Positions 15,779 through 26,485 are shown, counted from the stretch's first letter. The stretch: DNA of 64,000 nt from Haloactinopolyspora alba (GCF_003014555.1 NZ_PYGE01000018.1:1-64000), one strand, 5' to 3'. Numbers and translations: made by a program. Notes: generated by a model not told the origin, from the letters alone.

Positions 15779-16956
15779 GGCTCGTCCTCCGTGCCGACGT
15801 AGGTCCGTGGCAGCCGTGGCGCGAACCGGGTGACGATCTCGTACGAGAGCGTGCCGCACGCCTCGGCCCATTGCTGGGCGCTCGGCTCGCCGTCGCCGCC
15901 CCCGAACAGCACGACCTCGTCGCCGGCGTGGACGTCGTCGTCGCGCAGGTCGAGGACGAACTGGTCCATGCACACCCGGCCGGCGACCCGGCGGGTGACG
16001 CCGTCGACCAGCACCGGCGCGCCCGGGCCGACACCGTCGCCGCTGGAGGCGTGCCTCGGGACGCCGTCGCCGTAGCCCAGCGGCACCAGTCCGAGGGTGC
16101 TCTCGCGGTCGGTGGCGTAGAGGTGCCCGTACGACACGCCGTGCCCGGCCGGGACACGCTTGACCAGCGCCAGCCTCGCCCGCACCGACATCGCCGGGCG
16201 CAGGCCCACGTCGGCCGGTCGCACCTGACCGGGCATCGGTGACAGGCCGTAGACGGCCAGGCCGGGACGGACCAGGTCGTAGTGGCTGGACGGGAGCGCG
16301 AGCGTGGCCGCCGAGTTGGCGACGTGCCGCACTTCGGGACGGACACCGCGCGTCTCGGCCCAGGCGAGCGCCTCGCCGAACGCCTCGAGCTGTTCGGTGT
16401 TGACGGAGTGGCCAGGGTCGTCGGCGACCGCGAAATGCGACCACAGCCCCACGACCCGCAGCGTCCCCTCGGCCTGTTCCCGAAGCGCGGCGTCCACGAG
16501 TGCGGGCCAGTCGGCGCGCGGGGCGCCCGAGCGGCCAAGCCCGGAGTCGACCTTCAGATGCACCCGCGCCGTCCGGCCCGTCTCGCGTGCCGCCGCGGCG
16601 ATCTCGGCGACCGTCCACGGCGCCGAGGCCGCGACGTCGACGTCGGCGCCAACGGCGTCGGAGAACCGCTCGCCGGGCGCGGTGAGCCACGCCAGCAGCC
16701 GGCCGCCCACACCGGCGGCACGCAGCGCCAGCGCCTCGGCGAGGACCGCGGTGCCCAGCCACGTCGCCCCGCCGGACCGAGCCGCGCGTGCCGCCGGCAC
16801 GAGCCCGTGCCCGTACGCGTCCGCCTTGACCACGGCCATCACTTCGGCCCGGCCGGCCCGTGCCTTCAGTTCGGCGACGTTGTCGCGGATGGCGGCCAGG
16901 TCGACCCGCACCTCGGCGTGCGGCACCGGCGCCCGGCCGTACTCGTCGGTCACCAC
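15775..16956 (-). CDS. alr: Alanine racemase
   Basis: The protein has 393 residues of a fold-type III PLP enzyme. The PLP lysine lies in AVVKADAYGHG (K44). Further motifs include HLKVDSGLGRSG, HVANSAATL, PGLAVYGLSP, VSYGHLY (the catalytic Tyr region) and VCMDQFVLDL. It interconverts L- and D-alanine for peptidoglycan. It starts with two tandem GTG codons and sits 67 nt downstream of nnr in the acpS-nnr-alr unit, overlapping the hydrolase gene by 4 nt. Confidence 0.97.
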   Translation of the reverse strand: MVTDEYGRAPVPHAEVRVDLAAIRDNVAELKARAGRAEVMAVVKADAYGHGLVPAARAARSGGATWLGTAVLAEALALRAAGVGGRLLAWLTAPGERFSDAVGADVDVAASAPWTVAEIAAAARETGRTARVHLKVDSGLGRSGAPRADWPALVDAALREQAEGTLRVVGLWSHFAVADDPGHSVNTEQLEAFGEALAWAETRGVRPEVRHVANSAATLALPSSHYDLVRPGLAVYGLSPMPGQVRPADVGLRPAMSVRARLALVKRVPAGHGVSYGHLYATDRESTLGLVPLGYGDGVPRHASSGDGVGPGAPVLVDGVTRRVAGRVCMDQFVLDLRDDDVHAGDEVVLFGGGDGEPSAQQWAEACGTLSYEIVTRFAPRLPRTYVGTEDEP

Positions 16957-17023
16957 GGCGTCGATTCTGGCAGCAGCAGCCTGCGCGGCGGGATCCGCCC
17001 GGCGTGTCGGCTGTCGCCGGAGC

Positions 17024-18481
17024 TCACCCCTGGCTCCCGGCGGCGCCGCGGCTCACCGACCTGAACGCGGCCGGCAGACGGTCGAGCACGTCGCTGGCAC
17101 CCGGGTACCCGTACTCGGCCGCGGCGAGGCGCCCGGCCACGCCGTGGACGTAGGCGGCGGCGCTGCCCGCGTCGAACGGGTCGAGCCCGGCCGCCAGCAA
17201 CGAACCGGCCAGCCCCGCGAGCACGTCTCCTGACCCGGCGGTCGCCAGCGCCGACGTGCCGGTCGGGTTGACACGGACCCGCCCGTCCGGATCCGCCACG
17301 ACCGTCGTCGACCCTTTGAGCAGTACCGTCGCCCGCCACCTCGCCGCGGCCTCGCGCGCGTACCGCAACCGGTGCGCCTCGACGTCGGCCGGATCCGCCC
17401 CCAGCATCCGTCCCAGCTCGCCGGCGTGCGGCGTCAGCAGCGCCGGGCCGTCGAGCCGCGCCGGCAGCGAGGCGAGCGCGTCCGCGTCGAGCAGCAGCGG
17501 CAGCCCGGTGTCCAGGACCTGCGCCACCTCCTGGTCCCGGCCGGGACCCAGCCCGGAGCCCACGGCCCACGCCTGCACCCGTCCGCTCGAGTCGACGTCC
17601 GAGGCGGCCACCACCTCGGGACGGCGCGCGCGCACCTCCGCCGCCACCGACGCCGGACCGGCGTAGCGAACCATGCCTGCCCCCGAGACGACGGCGGCGG
17701 AGGTGGCGAGCGCCGCCGCACCCGGGTACCGGTCGGATCCGGCGAGCACGCCGAGCACCCCACGCCGGTACTTGTCCGACTCCCGTCCCGGCGCCGGCAG
17801 CATGGTCTCGACGTCCGGCGCTTCGAGGACCTCGGCACCCGGTGGCGGCAGGTGCTCGCCGAGGCCGATGTCGACGGTGTGCACGGCGCCGGCCGAGGCG
17901 GCGGCCGGGTCGATCGCGAGCGCGAGCTTGCTCGCACCGAACGTCACGGTCAGATCGGCGACCACGTGCCGGCCCGGCGTCTCCCCGGTGTCCGGATCGA
18001 CCCCGCTGGGCAGGTCGACCGCCACGAGCAGCCCGGCGTCGGCCCGTGCGGCGTCGGCCAGCGCGGCCACGTCGTCGTCGACACCGCCCCGGCCGCCGAT
18101 GCCGAGAACGCCGTCGACGACGAGGTCGGCACCGCGCAACGCCGCGTGGGCCGCGTCGGTCGTGCCCCGGGCCGCGACGCGTCCTCCGGCAGCGAGCAGC
18201 GCCGCCAGCCCGTCGGCGTGGACCCGCTCGGGACGCAGCAGGACGGCGTCGACGCGCGCACCGCGGCGGGCGAGCCGCGCCCCGGCCCACAACGCGTCCC
18301 CGCCGTTGTTCCCGCCGCCGACGAGCAGGCTCACCCGTGCGCCGTACGCACCGCCCAGAGCCTGCGCACAGACGGTCGCGAGGCCTGCGGCCGCACGCTG
18401 CATCAGCGCGCCTTCCGGCAGTCGGGCCATGAGCTCGGTCTCGGCCGCCCGGATCTCGGCGACGGTGTACAACCCGATCAC
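17024..18481 (-). CDS. nnrD/nnrE: Bifunctional NAD(P)H-hydrate epimerase / ADP-dependent dehydratase
   Basis: The protein has 485 residues, the size of fused NnrE-NnrD. The N-terminal epimerase domain has [17 protein letters not shown] and [13 protein letters not shown]. The C-terminal ribokinase-like domain has [41 protein letters not shown] and [11 protein letters not shown], where the catalytic Asp lies. It repairs damaged NAD(P)HX. The GTG start overlaps the acpS stop by 4 nt. This fused gene next to acpS and alr is the usual arrangement in actinomycetes. Confidence 0.95.
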   Translation of the reverse strand: MIGLYTVAEIRAAETELMARLPEGALMQRAAAGLATVCAQALGGAYGARVSLLVGGGNNGGDALWAGARLARRGARVDAVLLRPERVHADGLAALLAAGGRVAARGTTDAAHAALRGADLVVDGVLGIGGRGGVDDDVAALADAARADAGLLVAVDLPSGVDPDTGETPGRHVVADLTVTFGASKLALAIDPAAASAGAVHTVDIGLGEHLPPPGAEVLEAPDVETMLPAPGRESDKYRRGVLGVLAGSDRYPGAAALATSAAVVSGAGMVRYAGPASVAAEVRARRPEVVAASDVDSSGRVQAWAVGSGLGPGRDQEVAQVLDTGLPLLLDADALASLPARLDGPALLTPHAGELGRMLGADPADVEAHRLRYAREAAARWRATVLLKGSTTVVADPDGRVRVNPTGTSALATAGSGDVLAGLAGSLLAAGLDPFDAGSAAAYVHGVAGRLAAAEYGYPGASDVLDRLPAAFRSVSRGAAGSQG

Positions 18482-18846
18482 GCCGCTCCTCCCTCCAGCA
18501 CGACGAGCGCCGACGCGACGCCGGCGTCGTGCGACAGCGACAGGTGCGCGCTGCGCACACCCAACGTCTCGTACCGGTCGCGGACCGTGCCCCGCACCTC
18601 GAGCCACGGGCGCCCGTCGTCGTCGGTCACCACCTCGGCGTCGTGCCACTGCAGCCCGTTCGGCGCGCCCAGCGCCTTCGCCAGCGCCTCCTTGGCCGCG
18701 AACCGCGCCGCTTGCGACGCGATCGGGCGGTCCCGCTCGGCCGGCGTGAACACCCGCGTCGCCAGCTTCGGCGTCCGCTCGAGCGTCACCGCGAACCGGC
18801 CGACGTCGACGACGTCGATCCCCACGCCCACGATCACCCGCCCCAC
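18478..18846 (-). CDS. acpS: Holo-[acyl-carrier-protein] synthase
   Basis: The protein has 122 residues. [10 protein letters not shown] (D11) and [12 protein letters not shown] (E53) supply the Mg ligands of the AcpS phosphopantetheinyl transferase family; HLSLSHD follows. It transfers 4'-phosphopantetheine from CoA to the acyl carrier protein of fatty acid synthesis. The start is a GTG. It leads the acpS-nnr-alr-hydrolase-tsaE run, all joined by short overlaps. Confidence 0.95.
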   Translation of the reverse strand: MGRVIVGVGIDVVDVGRFAVTLERTPKLATRVFTPAERDRPIASQAARFAAKEALAKALGAPNGLQWHDAEVVTDDDGRPWLEVRGTVRDRYETLGVRSAHLSLSHDAGVASALVVLEGGAA

Positions 18847-19000
18847 ACTAGACCTCGGCGTCCGCGTCGTCCGTCACCGTCCACCGATCATGTTCGGTGG
18901 CGGCGCGGCTCCCGTCCCAGCCGGATCACCGAGCGGCCGTTCGACGTGCCTGAACCGGCTCGGAATGCCCGACCGGCAGGTGCGTCCTACACTCGCGGCT

Positions 19001-19513
19001 ATGGGCGAATTGGCACTCGTTGGCGGTTTGGCCGGCGAGGGCGTCGTCCTGCGGCCCGTCGAGCCGGGTGACCTGCCCGCGTTGACGCACATCATGCGCA
19101 CGCCGCAAGTCCGGGAATGGTGGGACGAGGCCGACTCACCCGACGAGTGGCCGGCCGGCAACACGTCGAAGCGCTACACGATCGTTGCCGGCCGGCGCAT
19201 CGCCGGCATGATCCGCTACTGGGAGAACGACGACCCGCGGGACCAGCACGCCGGCATCGAGATCTTCCTCGATCCGGACCTGCACGGCCGCGGCCTCGGC
19301 CGGGACGCGGTACGGACGCTGGCCCGGCACCTGTTCGACGACCTCGGCCATCACCGGCTGGTCATCGACCCGGCCGCCACCAACGAGATCGCCATCCGCT
19401 GCTGCGCGGCCGTCGGGTTCCGGCCGGTCGGCATGATGCACGGACGCGAACGGCACGCCAGCAGCACCCGAGAGGGCCTCGTCATGGACCTGCTCGCCAC
19501 TGAACTGCGGTGA
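19001..19513 (+). CDS. GNAT acetyltransferase (AAC(6')-like)
   Basis: The protein has 170 residues with LRPVEPGDLPAL at the start of the fold, IRYWENDDPRDQHAGIEIFLDPDLHGRGLGRDA (acetyl-CoA loop), and RLVIDPAATNEIAIRCCAAVGFRPVG. This pattern resembles the aminoglycoside 6'-acetyltransferase/RimJ-like group, but resistance cannot be inferred. A TACACT -10-like hexamer at 18988-18993 sits right before the ATG and no ribosome site is seen, so the mRNA may be leaderless. Its stop overlaps the next gene (GTGA). Confidence 0.85.
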   Translation: MGELALVGGLAGEGVVLRPVEPGDLPALTHIMRTPQVREWWDEADSPDEWPAGNTSKRYTIVAGRRIAGMIRYWENDDPRDQHAGIEIFLDPDLHGRGLGRDAVRTLARHLFDDLGHHRLVIDPAATNEIAIRCCAAVGFRPVGMMHGRERHASSTREGLVMDLLATELR

Positions 19514-19983
19514 CCGTGAGCACCCTGCTGACCGCCGCACTCGCCGTCGGCCACGTCGGGCTGGCCGCGGTGTGGATGGGGTCGATGCTGTACAGCCTGC
19601 TGATCGTGCAACCACGGGTGAGCCGCTTCCTGGCCGGTGACGACGACCGGCTCGAGGAGTTGCTGACCCTGCTGGGGTCGGGGAACCGGCGGCCGGTGCT
19701 GGCGATCATCGCCGGGCTGCTCGTCTCCGGCGCCCTGCTCGCCGGCGTCCTGGAACCCGAGCCGGCGCAGGTCGCGCTGCTCACGGCCGAAGGCGTCCTG
19801 GTGCTCGCGGCCGCAGCCGTGTTCGCCCGGGTGTCGTGGTGGTTGTGGCCGCGACGGGTCTTCGCGCTGCCGTCGGAGCGCCCGGCGCACCGCGCGTCGC
19901 TGTACCGTCACGCCCTGGCCATGGTCGCCCTCGTCGGCGCCGCGTTCACCCTGGCCGTCACCACCCTCGCCACGAGCTCCTGA
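19510..19983 (+). CDS. Four-helix integral membrane protein, unknown
   Basis: The protein has 157 residues with about four transmembrane segments. The first contains HVGLAAVWMGSMLYSLLI, and the later sequence resembles CopD-like or DUF2269-type small membrane proteins. It is translationally coupled to the GNAT upstream through GTGA. Its function is not known; a role in metal handling would be a guess from weak resemblance only. Confidence 0.7.
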   Translation: MTVSTLLTAALAVGHVGLAAVWMGSMLYSLLIVQPRVSRFLAGDDDRLEELLTLLGSGNRRPVLAIIAGLLVSGALLAGVLEPEPAQVALLTAEGVLVLAAAAVFARVSWWLWPRRVFALPSERPAHRASLYRHALAMVALVGAAFTLAVTTLATSS

Positions 19984-20066
19984 ACGCGCCTCGCAAGTTC
20001 TCCGCTCAGCGGTGTGGAGCAGGCGCTTCGGTGCGACGTGTGCCGTGGGGTGCCGGCCAGGGCTCT

Positions 20067-20106
20067 GACGGGCATCGGCGAGCGAGGAACGAGCGAGCCG
20101 CGGGCG
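20067..20106 (+). repeat. Dispersed 40-nt intergenic repeat, copy 1
   Basis: The element starts GACGGGCATCG and contains GAGCGAGGAACGAGCGAG. It matches 35845-35884 (minus strand) at 38 of 40 positions. It lies between the convergent membrane-protein and glmS genes and overlaps the terminator-like hairpin at 20098-20123. Confidence 0.7.
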
Positions 20107-20123
20107 GGGCCGGCAACCCGCGG
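20098..20123. terminator. Hairpin between convergent membrane gene and glmS
   Basis: The 7-bp arms CCGCGGG (20098-20104) and CCCGCGG (20117-20123) are further enclosed by GGGCTCTG/CAGAGCCC around 20060-20136. It is placed to terminate glmS and the convergent membrane gene. Confidence 0.45.
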
Positions 20124-20146
20124 CACACCAGAGCCCGGGGCCCGGC

Positions 20147-21994
20147 TCACTCCACCGTGACGCTCTTCGCCAGGTTCCGCGGCTGGTCGACGTCGAACCC
20201 GCGGGCGCTGGCCATCTCGCAGGCGAACACCTGTAGCGGCACGGTGGACATGACCGGCTGCAGCAGCACCGGGCACTCCGGCACACGCACCACGTGGTCG
20301 GCGTACGGCACCACGTCCTCGTCGCCCTCCTCGGCGACGACGATGGTGCGTGCCCCGCGTGCACGGATCTCCTGGATGTTGCTGACGATCTTGTCGTGCA
20401 GGACCGAGCGCCCTTTCGGGGACGGCACCACGATGATGACCGGCACGCCGTCCTCGATCAGCGCGATCGGGCCGTGCTTCAGCTCGCCGGCGGCGAACCC
20501 TTCGGCGTGCATGTACGCGAGCTCCTTGAGCTTCAGCGCACCCTCGAGCGCCACCGGGTAGCCGACGTGACGCCCGAGGAACAGCACCGACGTCGACGAC
20601 GCCAGGGCGCGGGCCAGCGCACGGACCGGCTCCATCGTCTCGAGGACCTGGTCCACCTTCGACGGCAGGTCGGACAGGTCGCGCACGACCGAGCGGATCT
20701 CGTCGCCCCACTTCGTCCCGCGCACCTGACCGAGGTACAGCCCGACCAGGTAGCAGGCGATGAGCTGCGTCAGGAACGCCTTGGTCGAGGCGACGGCCAC
20801 CTCGGGGCCGGCGTAGGTGTAGAGCACCGCGTCGGACTCACGGGGGATGGTCGACCCGTTGGTGTTGCAGATGGCGAGCACCTTCGCGCCCTGTTCGCGC
20901 GCGTAGCGCAGCGCCATCAGGGTGTCCATGGTCTCGCCGGACTGGCTGACGGCGACGACCAGCGTCTGCCGGTCGACGACGGGATCGCGGTAGCGGAACT
21001 CGCTGGCCAGCTCCACCTCGCACGGGATGCGCGTCCAGTGCTCGATGGCGTACTTCGTGACCATGCCGGCGTGGTACGCGGTGCCGCAGGCGATGACGAC
21101 GACCTTGTCGACCTCGCGCAGCTCCTCGTCGGACAGCCGCATCTCGTCCATCGACAGCAGGCCGTCGGCGCCGACCCGGCCCAGCAGCGTGTTCGAGACC
21201 GCCTTCGGCTGCTCGGCGATCTCTTTGAGCATGAAGTAGTCGTAGCCGTCCTTCTCCGCGGCCGACGCGTCCCAGTCGACGTGGAAGCGGCGTCCCTCGA
21301 CCGCGCCTCCGGCGAAGTCGGTCACCGTGACCTCGTCGGGGGTGATCGCGACGATCTGTTCCTCGCCGACCTCGAGCGCGTCCCGGGTGTGTGCGATGAA
21401 CGCCGAGACGTCCGAGGCGAGGAAGTTCTCGCCGTCGCCGAGCCCGACCACCAGCGGCGAGTTGCGCCGCGCCGCCACCACCCGGTCCGGGACGTCGGCA
21501 TGGACGGCCACCAGGGTGAACGCGCCGTCGAGGCGCCCGCACACGGTCCGCATCGCCTCCGCCAGCTCGGACCCTGCGGCCACCTCGGCCGCGAGCAGGT
21601 GAGCGACGACCTCGGTGTCGGTCTCGGAGGTGAAGCGGACGCCGGAGCGCTCGAGCTCGGTGCGCAGGCGGGCGAAGTTCTCGATGATCCCGTTGTGGAT
21701 CACCGCGACGCGGCCGGACTCGTCCAGGTGCGGGTGCGCGTTCTGGTTCGTCGGTGCGCCGTGCGTGGCCCACCGGGTGTGCCCGAGGCCGGTGTTCGCC
21801 GTGGGCAGCGGTTCGCCGTCCAGAGCCTTCTCGAGGTTGGCGAGCTTGCCCGCGCGCTTGGCCGACGCCAGCGCACCGTCGGCGACGATCGCCACGCCGG
21901 CGGAGTCGTAGCCGCGGTACTCGAGCCTGCGGAGCCCGTCGACGACGACATCGAGCGCCTGCTGATGTCCTGTGTAACCCACGATGCCGCACAC
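20147..21994 (-). CDS. glmS: Glutamine-fructose-6-phosphate aminotransferase (isomerising)
   Basis: The protein has 615 residues. The start is fixed by the nucleophile: GTG at 21994 gives M-C-G-I-V-G-Y, so removal of Met exposes the N-terminal Cys needed for glutamine hydrolysis. An ATG four codons upstream would bury it. The glutaminase domain has [10 protein letters not shown] and HTRWATHG. Two SIS isomerase domains follow ([18 protein letters not shown]), and the protein ends KSVTVE as in the family. It makes glucosamine-6-phosphate, the substrate of glmM encoded nearby. No glmS ribozyme is expected or seen. Confidence 0.97.
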   Translation of the reverse strand: MCGIVGYTGHQQALDVVVDGLRRLEYRGYDSAGVAIVADGALASAKRAGKLANLEKALDGEPLPTANTGLGHTRWATHGAPTNQNAHPHLDESGRVAVIHNGIIENFARLRTELERSGVRFTSETDTEVVAHLLAAEVAAGSELAEAMRTVCGRLDGAFTLVAVHADVPDRVVAARRNSPLVVGLGDGENFLASDVSAFIAHTRDALEVGEEQIVAITPDEVTVTDFAGGAVEGRRFHVDWDASAAEKDGYDYFMLKEIAEQPKAVSNTLLGRVGADGLLSMDEMRLSDEELREVDKVVVIACGTAYHAGMVTKYAIEHWTRIPCEVELASEFRYRDPVVDRQTLVVAVSQSGETMDTLMALRYAREQGAKVLAICNTNGSTIPRESDAVLYTYAGPEVAVASTKAFLTQLIACYLVGLYLGQVRGTKWGDEIRSVVRDLSDLPSKVDQVLETMEPVRALARALASSTSVLFLGRHVGYPVALEGALKLKELAYMHAEGFAAGELKHGPIALIEDGVPVIIVVPSPKGRSVLHDKIVSNIQEIRARGARTIVVAEEGDEDVVPYADHVVRVPECPVLLQPVMSTVPLQVFACEMASARGFDVDQPRNLAKSVTVE

Positions 21995-22077
21995 GGCGGT
22001 CAGCATATCCCGGTACGGCCCGCCGAACCCGCCCCCGTGCGCGCACCTGCGCGATCGCTCGGCAGTATTGGTGCACG

Positions 22078-23025
22078 ATGACTGCGCCCCGTGACTCGTC
22101 CCCGTTCGTCGACCTGTCCCGTGCCGACTGGGCGCGTCTGCGCGAGCAGATGCCTCTGTCGCTGAGCGCGGAGGAGCTCGAGCAGCTGCGCGGGCTCGGC
22201 GACTTCGTCGACCTGGACGAGGTCCGTGAGGTCTATCTGTCGGTGTCCCGCCTGCTCAACCTGCGGGTGCGTGCGACCGACGGGCTGCACGAGGCCACCA
22301 AGACGTTCCTCGGCGACTTCGCGGACCGCACGCCGTTCGTCATCGGCATCGCCGGCTCGGTCGCCGTCGGCAAGTCGACGACGGCGCGACTGCTGCGCCT
22401 GCTGCTGGCTCGCTGGCCCGAGCATCCCCGAGTGTCCCTGGTGACGACCGACGGTTTCCTGCTGCCCAACGCGGAGCTGGAGCGGCGCGGGCTGATGCAG
22501 CGCAAGGGGTTTCCGGAGTCGTACGACCGGCGTGCGTTGCTGCGGTTCGTGGCGGCCGTCAAGTCCGGTGAGCCCGTCGTGACGGCGCCGGTGTACTCGC
22601 ACCTGACGTACGACATCGTCCCGGACGAGTACATCGAGATCGATCGCCCAAACATCCTGCTGGTCGAAGGGCTGAACGTGCTGCAGCCGGCGCGCCCGCG
22701 CACGAACGGCGTCTCCGGGCTCGCGGTGAGCGACTTCTTCGACTTCTCGATCTACGTGGATGCGGCGCCGGCGGACGTCCGCCGCTGGTACGTCGAGCGC
22801 TTCCTCCGGCTGCGCGAGACCGCGTTCCAGCGCCCGGAGTCGTACTTCCGCCGCTACGCCGACCTCGACCACGACGCCGCCGTCCGCCGGGCGGAGGAAC
22901 TGTGGGACACCATCAACGGCCCCAACCTGTCGCAGAACATCCTGCCCACCCGCGGACGAGCCACGCTGGCCCTGACCAAGGGGCCGGACCACTCCGTCCA
23001 GCGGATCCGCCTGCGCAAGATCTGA
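22078..23025 (+). CDS. coaA: Pantothenate kinase, type I
   Basis: The protein has 315 residues. The P-loop GSVAVGKST (about 93-101) is followed by the CoaA motifs [39 protein letters not shown] and [11 protein letters not shown]. It catalyses the first step of CoA synthesis. It is divergent from glmS with an 83-bp gap. The ATG has no obvious ribosome site, so the message may be leaderless. Its TGA touches the stop of the convergent GNAT gene. Confidence 0.96.
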   Translation: MTAPRDSSPFVDLSRADWARLREQMPLSLSAEELEQLRGLGDFVDLDEVREVYLSVSRLLNLRVRATDGLHEATKTFLGDFADRTPFVIGIAGSVAVGKSTTARLLRLLLARWPEHPRVSLVTTDGFLLPNAELERRGLMQRKGFPESYDRRALLRFVAAVKSGEPVVTAPVYSHLTYDIVPDEYIEIDRPNILLVEGLNVLQPARPRTNGVSGLAVSDFFDFSIYVDAAPADVRRWYVERFLRLRETAFQRPESYFRRYADLDHDAAVRRAEELWDTINGPNLSQNILPTRGRATLALTKGPDHSVQRIRLRKI

Positions 23026-24024
23026 TCACAGGTCGCGCTGGTACCCGCCCATCCAGCCGGCGACGGTGTAGCCCAGCGCCTCGTTGACCGCGACCATGTG
23101 CGAGTTCGTGTCCGCGTTCCACGTCCAGATCTTCTGCACGCCCGGGCGCAGCCGCAGCAGCTCGCGCAGGTTCGCGATCTTCAGCAGAAGGCCGAGGCGG
23201 TGGCCGCGGTGCCGTGGGTCGACGATCGTCTCTTCCTGGTAGGCGGCGCTGTCGTCGTCGTGCGACAGCTGCAGCTCGGTCTGGCCCGCGAGCGTGCCGT
23301 CGGGCGCCACCGCGACGGCGGCCCACACGCCGCGCCGCATCCGGGTGATGCGCTCCTCACGGACCCGGATCCGGCGCTCGTCCCAGGCTTCCTTCTCGTA
23401 GTCGAGCTCACCGGTCGGGGCGTCGGTGCTCATCCGCTCGTTCAGCCGCGCGAACTCGGCGACGTACTCGTCCGGGACGGCACCCTGCCAGGTGACGACG
23501 CGGTACCCCGCCGCGTGCGGCAGCGCGTTGCGCTCGAGCTCGTCCAGATGATCGGGGTCGAAGGGCGGCCGCTGCGCGCGGAGGATCTCCACGATCCGGC
23601 GCGTGTAGCCGTGCCGCTCGGCGAATCGCGTACCCGAGGACCCCTGCAGGCCGGACGGGACGTCGATGTCGGCCATCAGCCGGGTCCGGCTGCGCTGAGC
23701 GGCCTCGCGCTCGGCCGCCTCGAGCACCGCCGTGCCGATGCCCTGCCGGCGCGCCGGTGCGGGCACGGCGACCACGATCTGGGCCATGCTCAGGTTGTCC
23801 TTGAGCGGCAGCTCCATGGCCGCCGTACCGACGACGTCGCCGGCGTCGTCCTCGGCCAGCAGCAGCAGCGTGTCGAACACGGTGCTCGGCTCGTAGAACA
23901 CCCGCGCCTCGTGCTCACGCCACCCCGGACCGTCCGGGAAGTCGTGCCGCAACGCGGCGTCGTGCGCGCCGAACCAGGCGCCGAAGTCGGCGTCCGCGGT
24001 GATGTCGACCGTACGGATCCTCAC
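23026..24024 (-). CDS. Two-domain GNAT acetyltransferase (tandem paralogue 1)
   Basis: The protein has 332 residues made of two GNAT folds, as in mycothiol synthase-like proteins. The N-terminal domain has VVAVPAPARRQGIGTAVLEAAE. The C-terminal domain has ETIVDPRHRGHRLGLLLKIANL and TWNADTNSHMVAVNEALGY. The start is taken as the GTG at 24024; upstream residues read as non-protein. The adjacent gene is a clear paralogue over the whole length. No substrate can be named. MshD-like activity is possible but not supported by context. Confidence 0.82.
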   Translation of the reverse strand: MRIRTVDITADADFGAWFGAHDAALRHDFPDGPGWREHEARVFYEPSTVFDTLLLLAEDDAGDVVGTAAMELPLKDNLSMAQIVVAVPAPARRQGIGTAVLEAAEREAAQRSRTRLMADIDVPSGLQGSSGTRFAERHGYTRRIVEILRAQRPPFDPDHLDELERNALPHAAGYRVVTWQGAVPDEYVAEFARLNERMSTDAPTGELDYEKEAWDERRIRVREERITRMRRGVWAAVAVAPDGTLAGQTELQLSHDDDSAAYQEETIVDPRHRGHRLGLLLKIANLRELLRLRPGVQKIWTWNADTNSHMVAVNEALGYTVAGWMGGYQRDL

Positions 24025-24075
24025 CAGCCGAGCGTGACCGGCCGGACGGTCCCGGCGCAATCGAGTTTCCGCCGA

Positions 24076-25086
24076 TCAGATCGCCCGCTGATAACCGGCG
24101 CTCCACCCCGCGACCTGATAGCCGAGCGTCTCGTTCACGGCGATCATGTGCCGGTTGGAGTCGGCGTTCCACGTCCAGATCGCCTGCAGGCCGGGCCGGT
24201 CACGCGACAGCGCGCGGAGGTTCGCCGCCTTCAGCAGCAGCCCGAGCCGGTGCCCCCGGTGCCGCGGGTCGACGATGGTGGTGCCCTGGAATCCGGACTC
24301 GTCGCTGTCGGTGGCCAGGCTGACGACGGTGATGCCGGCCATGCTGCCGTCGGGCGCGAACGCGGCGGCGTTCCAGGTGCCGCGCCCCATGCGTTCGTGA
24401 CGCTGTTCGTCGGACCGGACCCGGGCCTCGTCCCAGACCTCGACCTCGTAATCGAGCTCGCCCAGCGGGGCGTCGGCGCTCAGCCGCGCCTGCAGCCGGG
24501 CGTACTCGTCGACGTGCTCGTCCGGCACCCGGTCGCACCAGGTGACGATCCGGTAGCCGTCGGCATGCGTCCGGGCGGCTCGCTCGGCCGCACCGATCGC
24601 GTCCAGATCGAGCGGCGGACGCTGCACGCGCGCGATCTCGGTGATCCGCCGGCTGAACCCGTGCCGCTCGGCGAAGGCGGCACCCGTCGACGCCGGCAGT
24701 CCGTCGGCGTCCGTGTGCGCCATCGGCCCTTCGAGCCACGTCAACAGGGTGCTGCGGTTCTGTGCGCGCGCGTCCGCACGCAGAACCTCCAGCATGGCCG
24801 ACCCGATCCCGCGACGCCGGTGCTCGGGCCGTACGTGCACCTCGGGCTCGCCGAGCGTGGTGTTGTCACGCTGCGGCAGCCCGAGCACCGCGGCGCCGAC
24901 GGCCATGCCGTCGTCCTCGGCCAGCCACAGCCGCACCTCGTGGTGCTCCGTGCCCTCGAAGACGACGCGCAGCTCCCGCTCGCGCCACCGCGGCCCGTCG
25001 GGATAGTCGGCGACGCGAGCGGCCAGGTGCACGTCGAACCAGGCGGCGAAGTCGTCGTCGACGGCCTTGATGGGACGGATGCGCAT
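24076..25086 (-). CDS. Two-domain GNAT acetyltransferase (tandem paralogue 2)
   Basis: The protein has 336 residues with the same two-GNAT layout as its neighbour. The N-terminal loop is PEVHVRPEHRRRGIGSAMLE. The C-terminal domain contains TTIVDPRHRGHRLGLLLKAANL and TWNADSNRHMIAVNETLGY. The ATG at 25086 is preceded by AGGAGG at 8 nt, a strong site that fixes the start. It lies 51 nt upstream of paralogue 1 on the same strand and was probably produced by tandem duplication. Confidence 0.85.
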   Translation of the reverse strand: MRIRPIKAVDDDFAAWFDVHLAARVADYPDGPRWRERELRVVFEGTEHHEVRLWLAEDDGMAVGAAVLGLPQRDNTTLGEPEVHVRPEHRRRGIGSAMLEVLRADARAQNRSTLLTWLEGPMAHTDADGLPASTGAAFAERHGFSRRITEIARVQRPPLDLDAIGAAERAARTHADGYRIVTWCDRVPDEHVDEYARLQARLSADAPLGELDYEVEVWDEARVRSDEQRHERMGRGTWNAAAFAPDGSMAGITVVSLATDSDESGFQGTTIVDPRHRGHRLGLLLKAANLRALSRDRPGLQAIWTWNADSNRHMIAVNETLGYQVAGWSAGYQRAI

Positions 25087-25138
25087 GAGGAAAGCCTCCT
25101 GTCGGCCGCCCCGGACCGGCAACGGGTTTTCGCCGCGG

Positions 25139-26485
25139 CTACAGCGCGAGCTCGGCCTGCACCGCCGCGGCCAGGCGACGCGCCACCGCGTCGGCCTGTT
25201 CGGCCGTGTCCGCCTCGACCATCACCCGCACCAGCGGCTCCGTTCCCGACGGCCGCAGCAGCACTCGCCCGGTGCCGCCGAGCTCGGCCTCGGCCGCGGC
25301 GACGGCCGCGGTGACACCCTCGTCGACACCGACCCGGGACTTGTCCACGTCGGGAACGTTCACCAGGACCTGGGGAAGCCGCCGGACGACGCCGGCCAGT
25401 TCGGCCAGCGTCCGGCCCGACGACGCCACGCGCGCCAGCAGGTGCACCGCCGTCAGGACGCCGTCGCCGGTGGTGCCGTGGTCGAGCATGACGACGTGTC
25501 CGGACTGCTCACCACCGAGGGAGTAGCCGCCGGCCTTCATCGCCTCGAGGACGTAGCGGTCACCCACGGCCGTGTCGATCACCTCGACGCCGGCAGCACG
25601 CATCGCCAGCCGGAAACCCTCGTTGGACATGACCGTGGCCACGACCGCGTCGTGTCGCAGAACGCCTTGCTCACGCAGCGACAGCGCCAGGATCGCCATG
25701 ATCTGGTCACCGTCGACCATCTGCCCCGTGGCGTCCACGGCCAGGCACCGGTCCGCGTCACCGTCGTGCGCGATGCCCAGGTCGGCGCCGGCCGCGACGA
25801 CCTCAGCCGACAACGTCTCCAGGTGCGTCGACCCGCAGCCGTCGTTGATGTTCAGTCCGTCCGGCTCGGCGCAGACGGTGACGACGTCGGCCCCCAGCCG
25901 CCGCAGCGCTTCCGGCGCCGCGCGGTACGCCGCGCCGTGCGCACAGTCGACCACCACGCGCAGGCCGTCCAGCCGGGCCGGTGCGGTACCGACGACGTGC
26001 GCCAGGTAGGTCTCGAGCCCTTCCGGGTGATCCTTCACCCGTCCGACGTCGGCTCCGGTCGGGCGGGTCCACGGTTCACGGACCCGGGCCTCGATGGCGT
26101 TCTCGACCGAGTCCTCGAGCTTCTGCCCGCCCTTGGCGAAGAACTTGATGCCGTTGTCGGGCATCGGGTTGTGGCTGGCGGAGAGCACCACGCCGAGGTC
26201 GGCGTCGAGCATCCCGGTCAGGAACGCCACCGCCGGCGTCGGCAGCACGCCCACCTTGTACACGTCGGCACCGGCGCTGGCCAGGCCGGCCACCACCGCG
26301 GCCTCGAGGAACTCACCGGAGGCTCGCGGGTCACGCCCCACCACCGCGACCGGGCGACGGCCCCCGGTCACGCCGACCTGGCCGAGCACGTGCACGGCGG
26401 CCACCGAGAGTTCGAGCGCCAGTTCGGCAGTGAGGTCGGAGTTCGCCAGCCCGCGAACGCCGTCGGTGCCGAAGAGACGTGCCAC
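25139..26485 (-). CDS. glmM: Phosphoglucosamine mutase
   Basis: The protein has 448 residues, standard for GlmM. The N-terminus [11 protein letters not shown] leads to the active-site serine in [11 protein letters not shown] (S104), the metal loop DGDADRC and the C-terminal phosphate-binding [12 protein letters not shown]. It converts glucosamine-6-phosphate (from GlmS) to glucosamine-1-phosphate for UDP-GlcNAc. The GTG start follows AAGGAG at good spacing. It lies downstream of rpsI after a terminator-like hairpin, the usual actinobacterial neighbourhood. Confidence 0.97.
   Translation of the reverse strand: MARLFGTDGVRGLANSDLTAELALELSVAAVHVLGQVGVTGGRRPVAVVGRDPRASGEFLEAAVVAGLASAGADVYKVGVLPTPAVAFLTGMLDADLGVVLSASHNPMPDNGIKFFAKGGQKLEDSVENAIEARVREPWTRPTGADVGRVKDHPEGLETYLAHVVGTAPARLDGLRVVVDCAHGAAYRAAPEALRRLGADVVTVCAEPDGLNINDGCGSTHLETLSAEVVAAGADLGIAHDGDADRCLAVDATGQMVDGDQIMAILALSLREQGVLRHDAVVATVMSNEGFRLAMRAAGVEVIDTAVGDRYVLEAMKAGGYSLGGEQSGHVVMLDHGTTGDGVLTAVHLLARVASSGRTLAELAGVVRRLPQVLVNVPDVDKSRVGVDEGVTAAVAAAEAELGGTGRVLLRPSGTEPLVRVMVEADTAEQADAVARRLAAAVQAELAL

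Noticed and set aside
21995-22077. glmS ribozyme upstream of glmS
   Set aside because: The 83-bp gap is shared with divergent coaA and is too short. No ribozyme core is visible.
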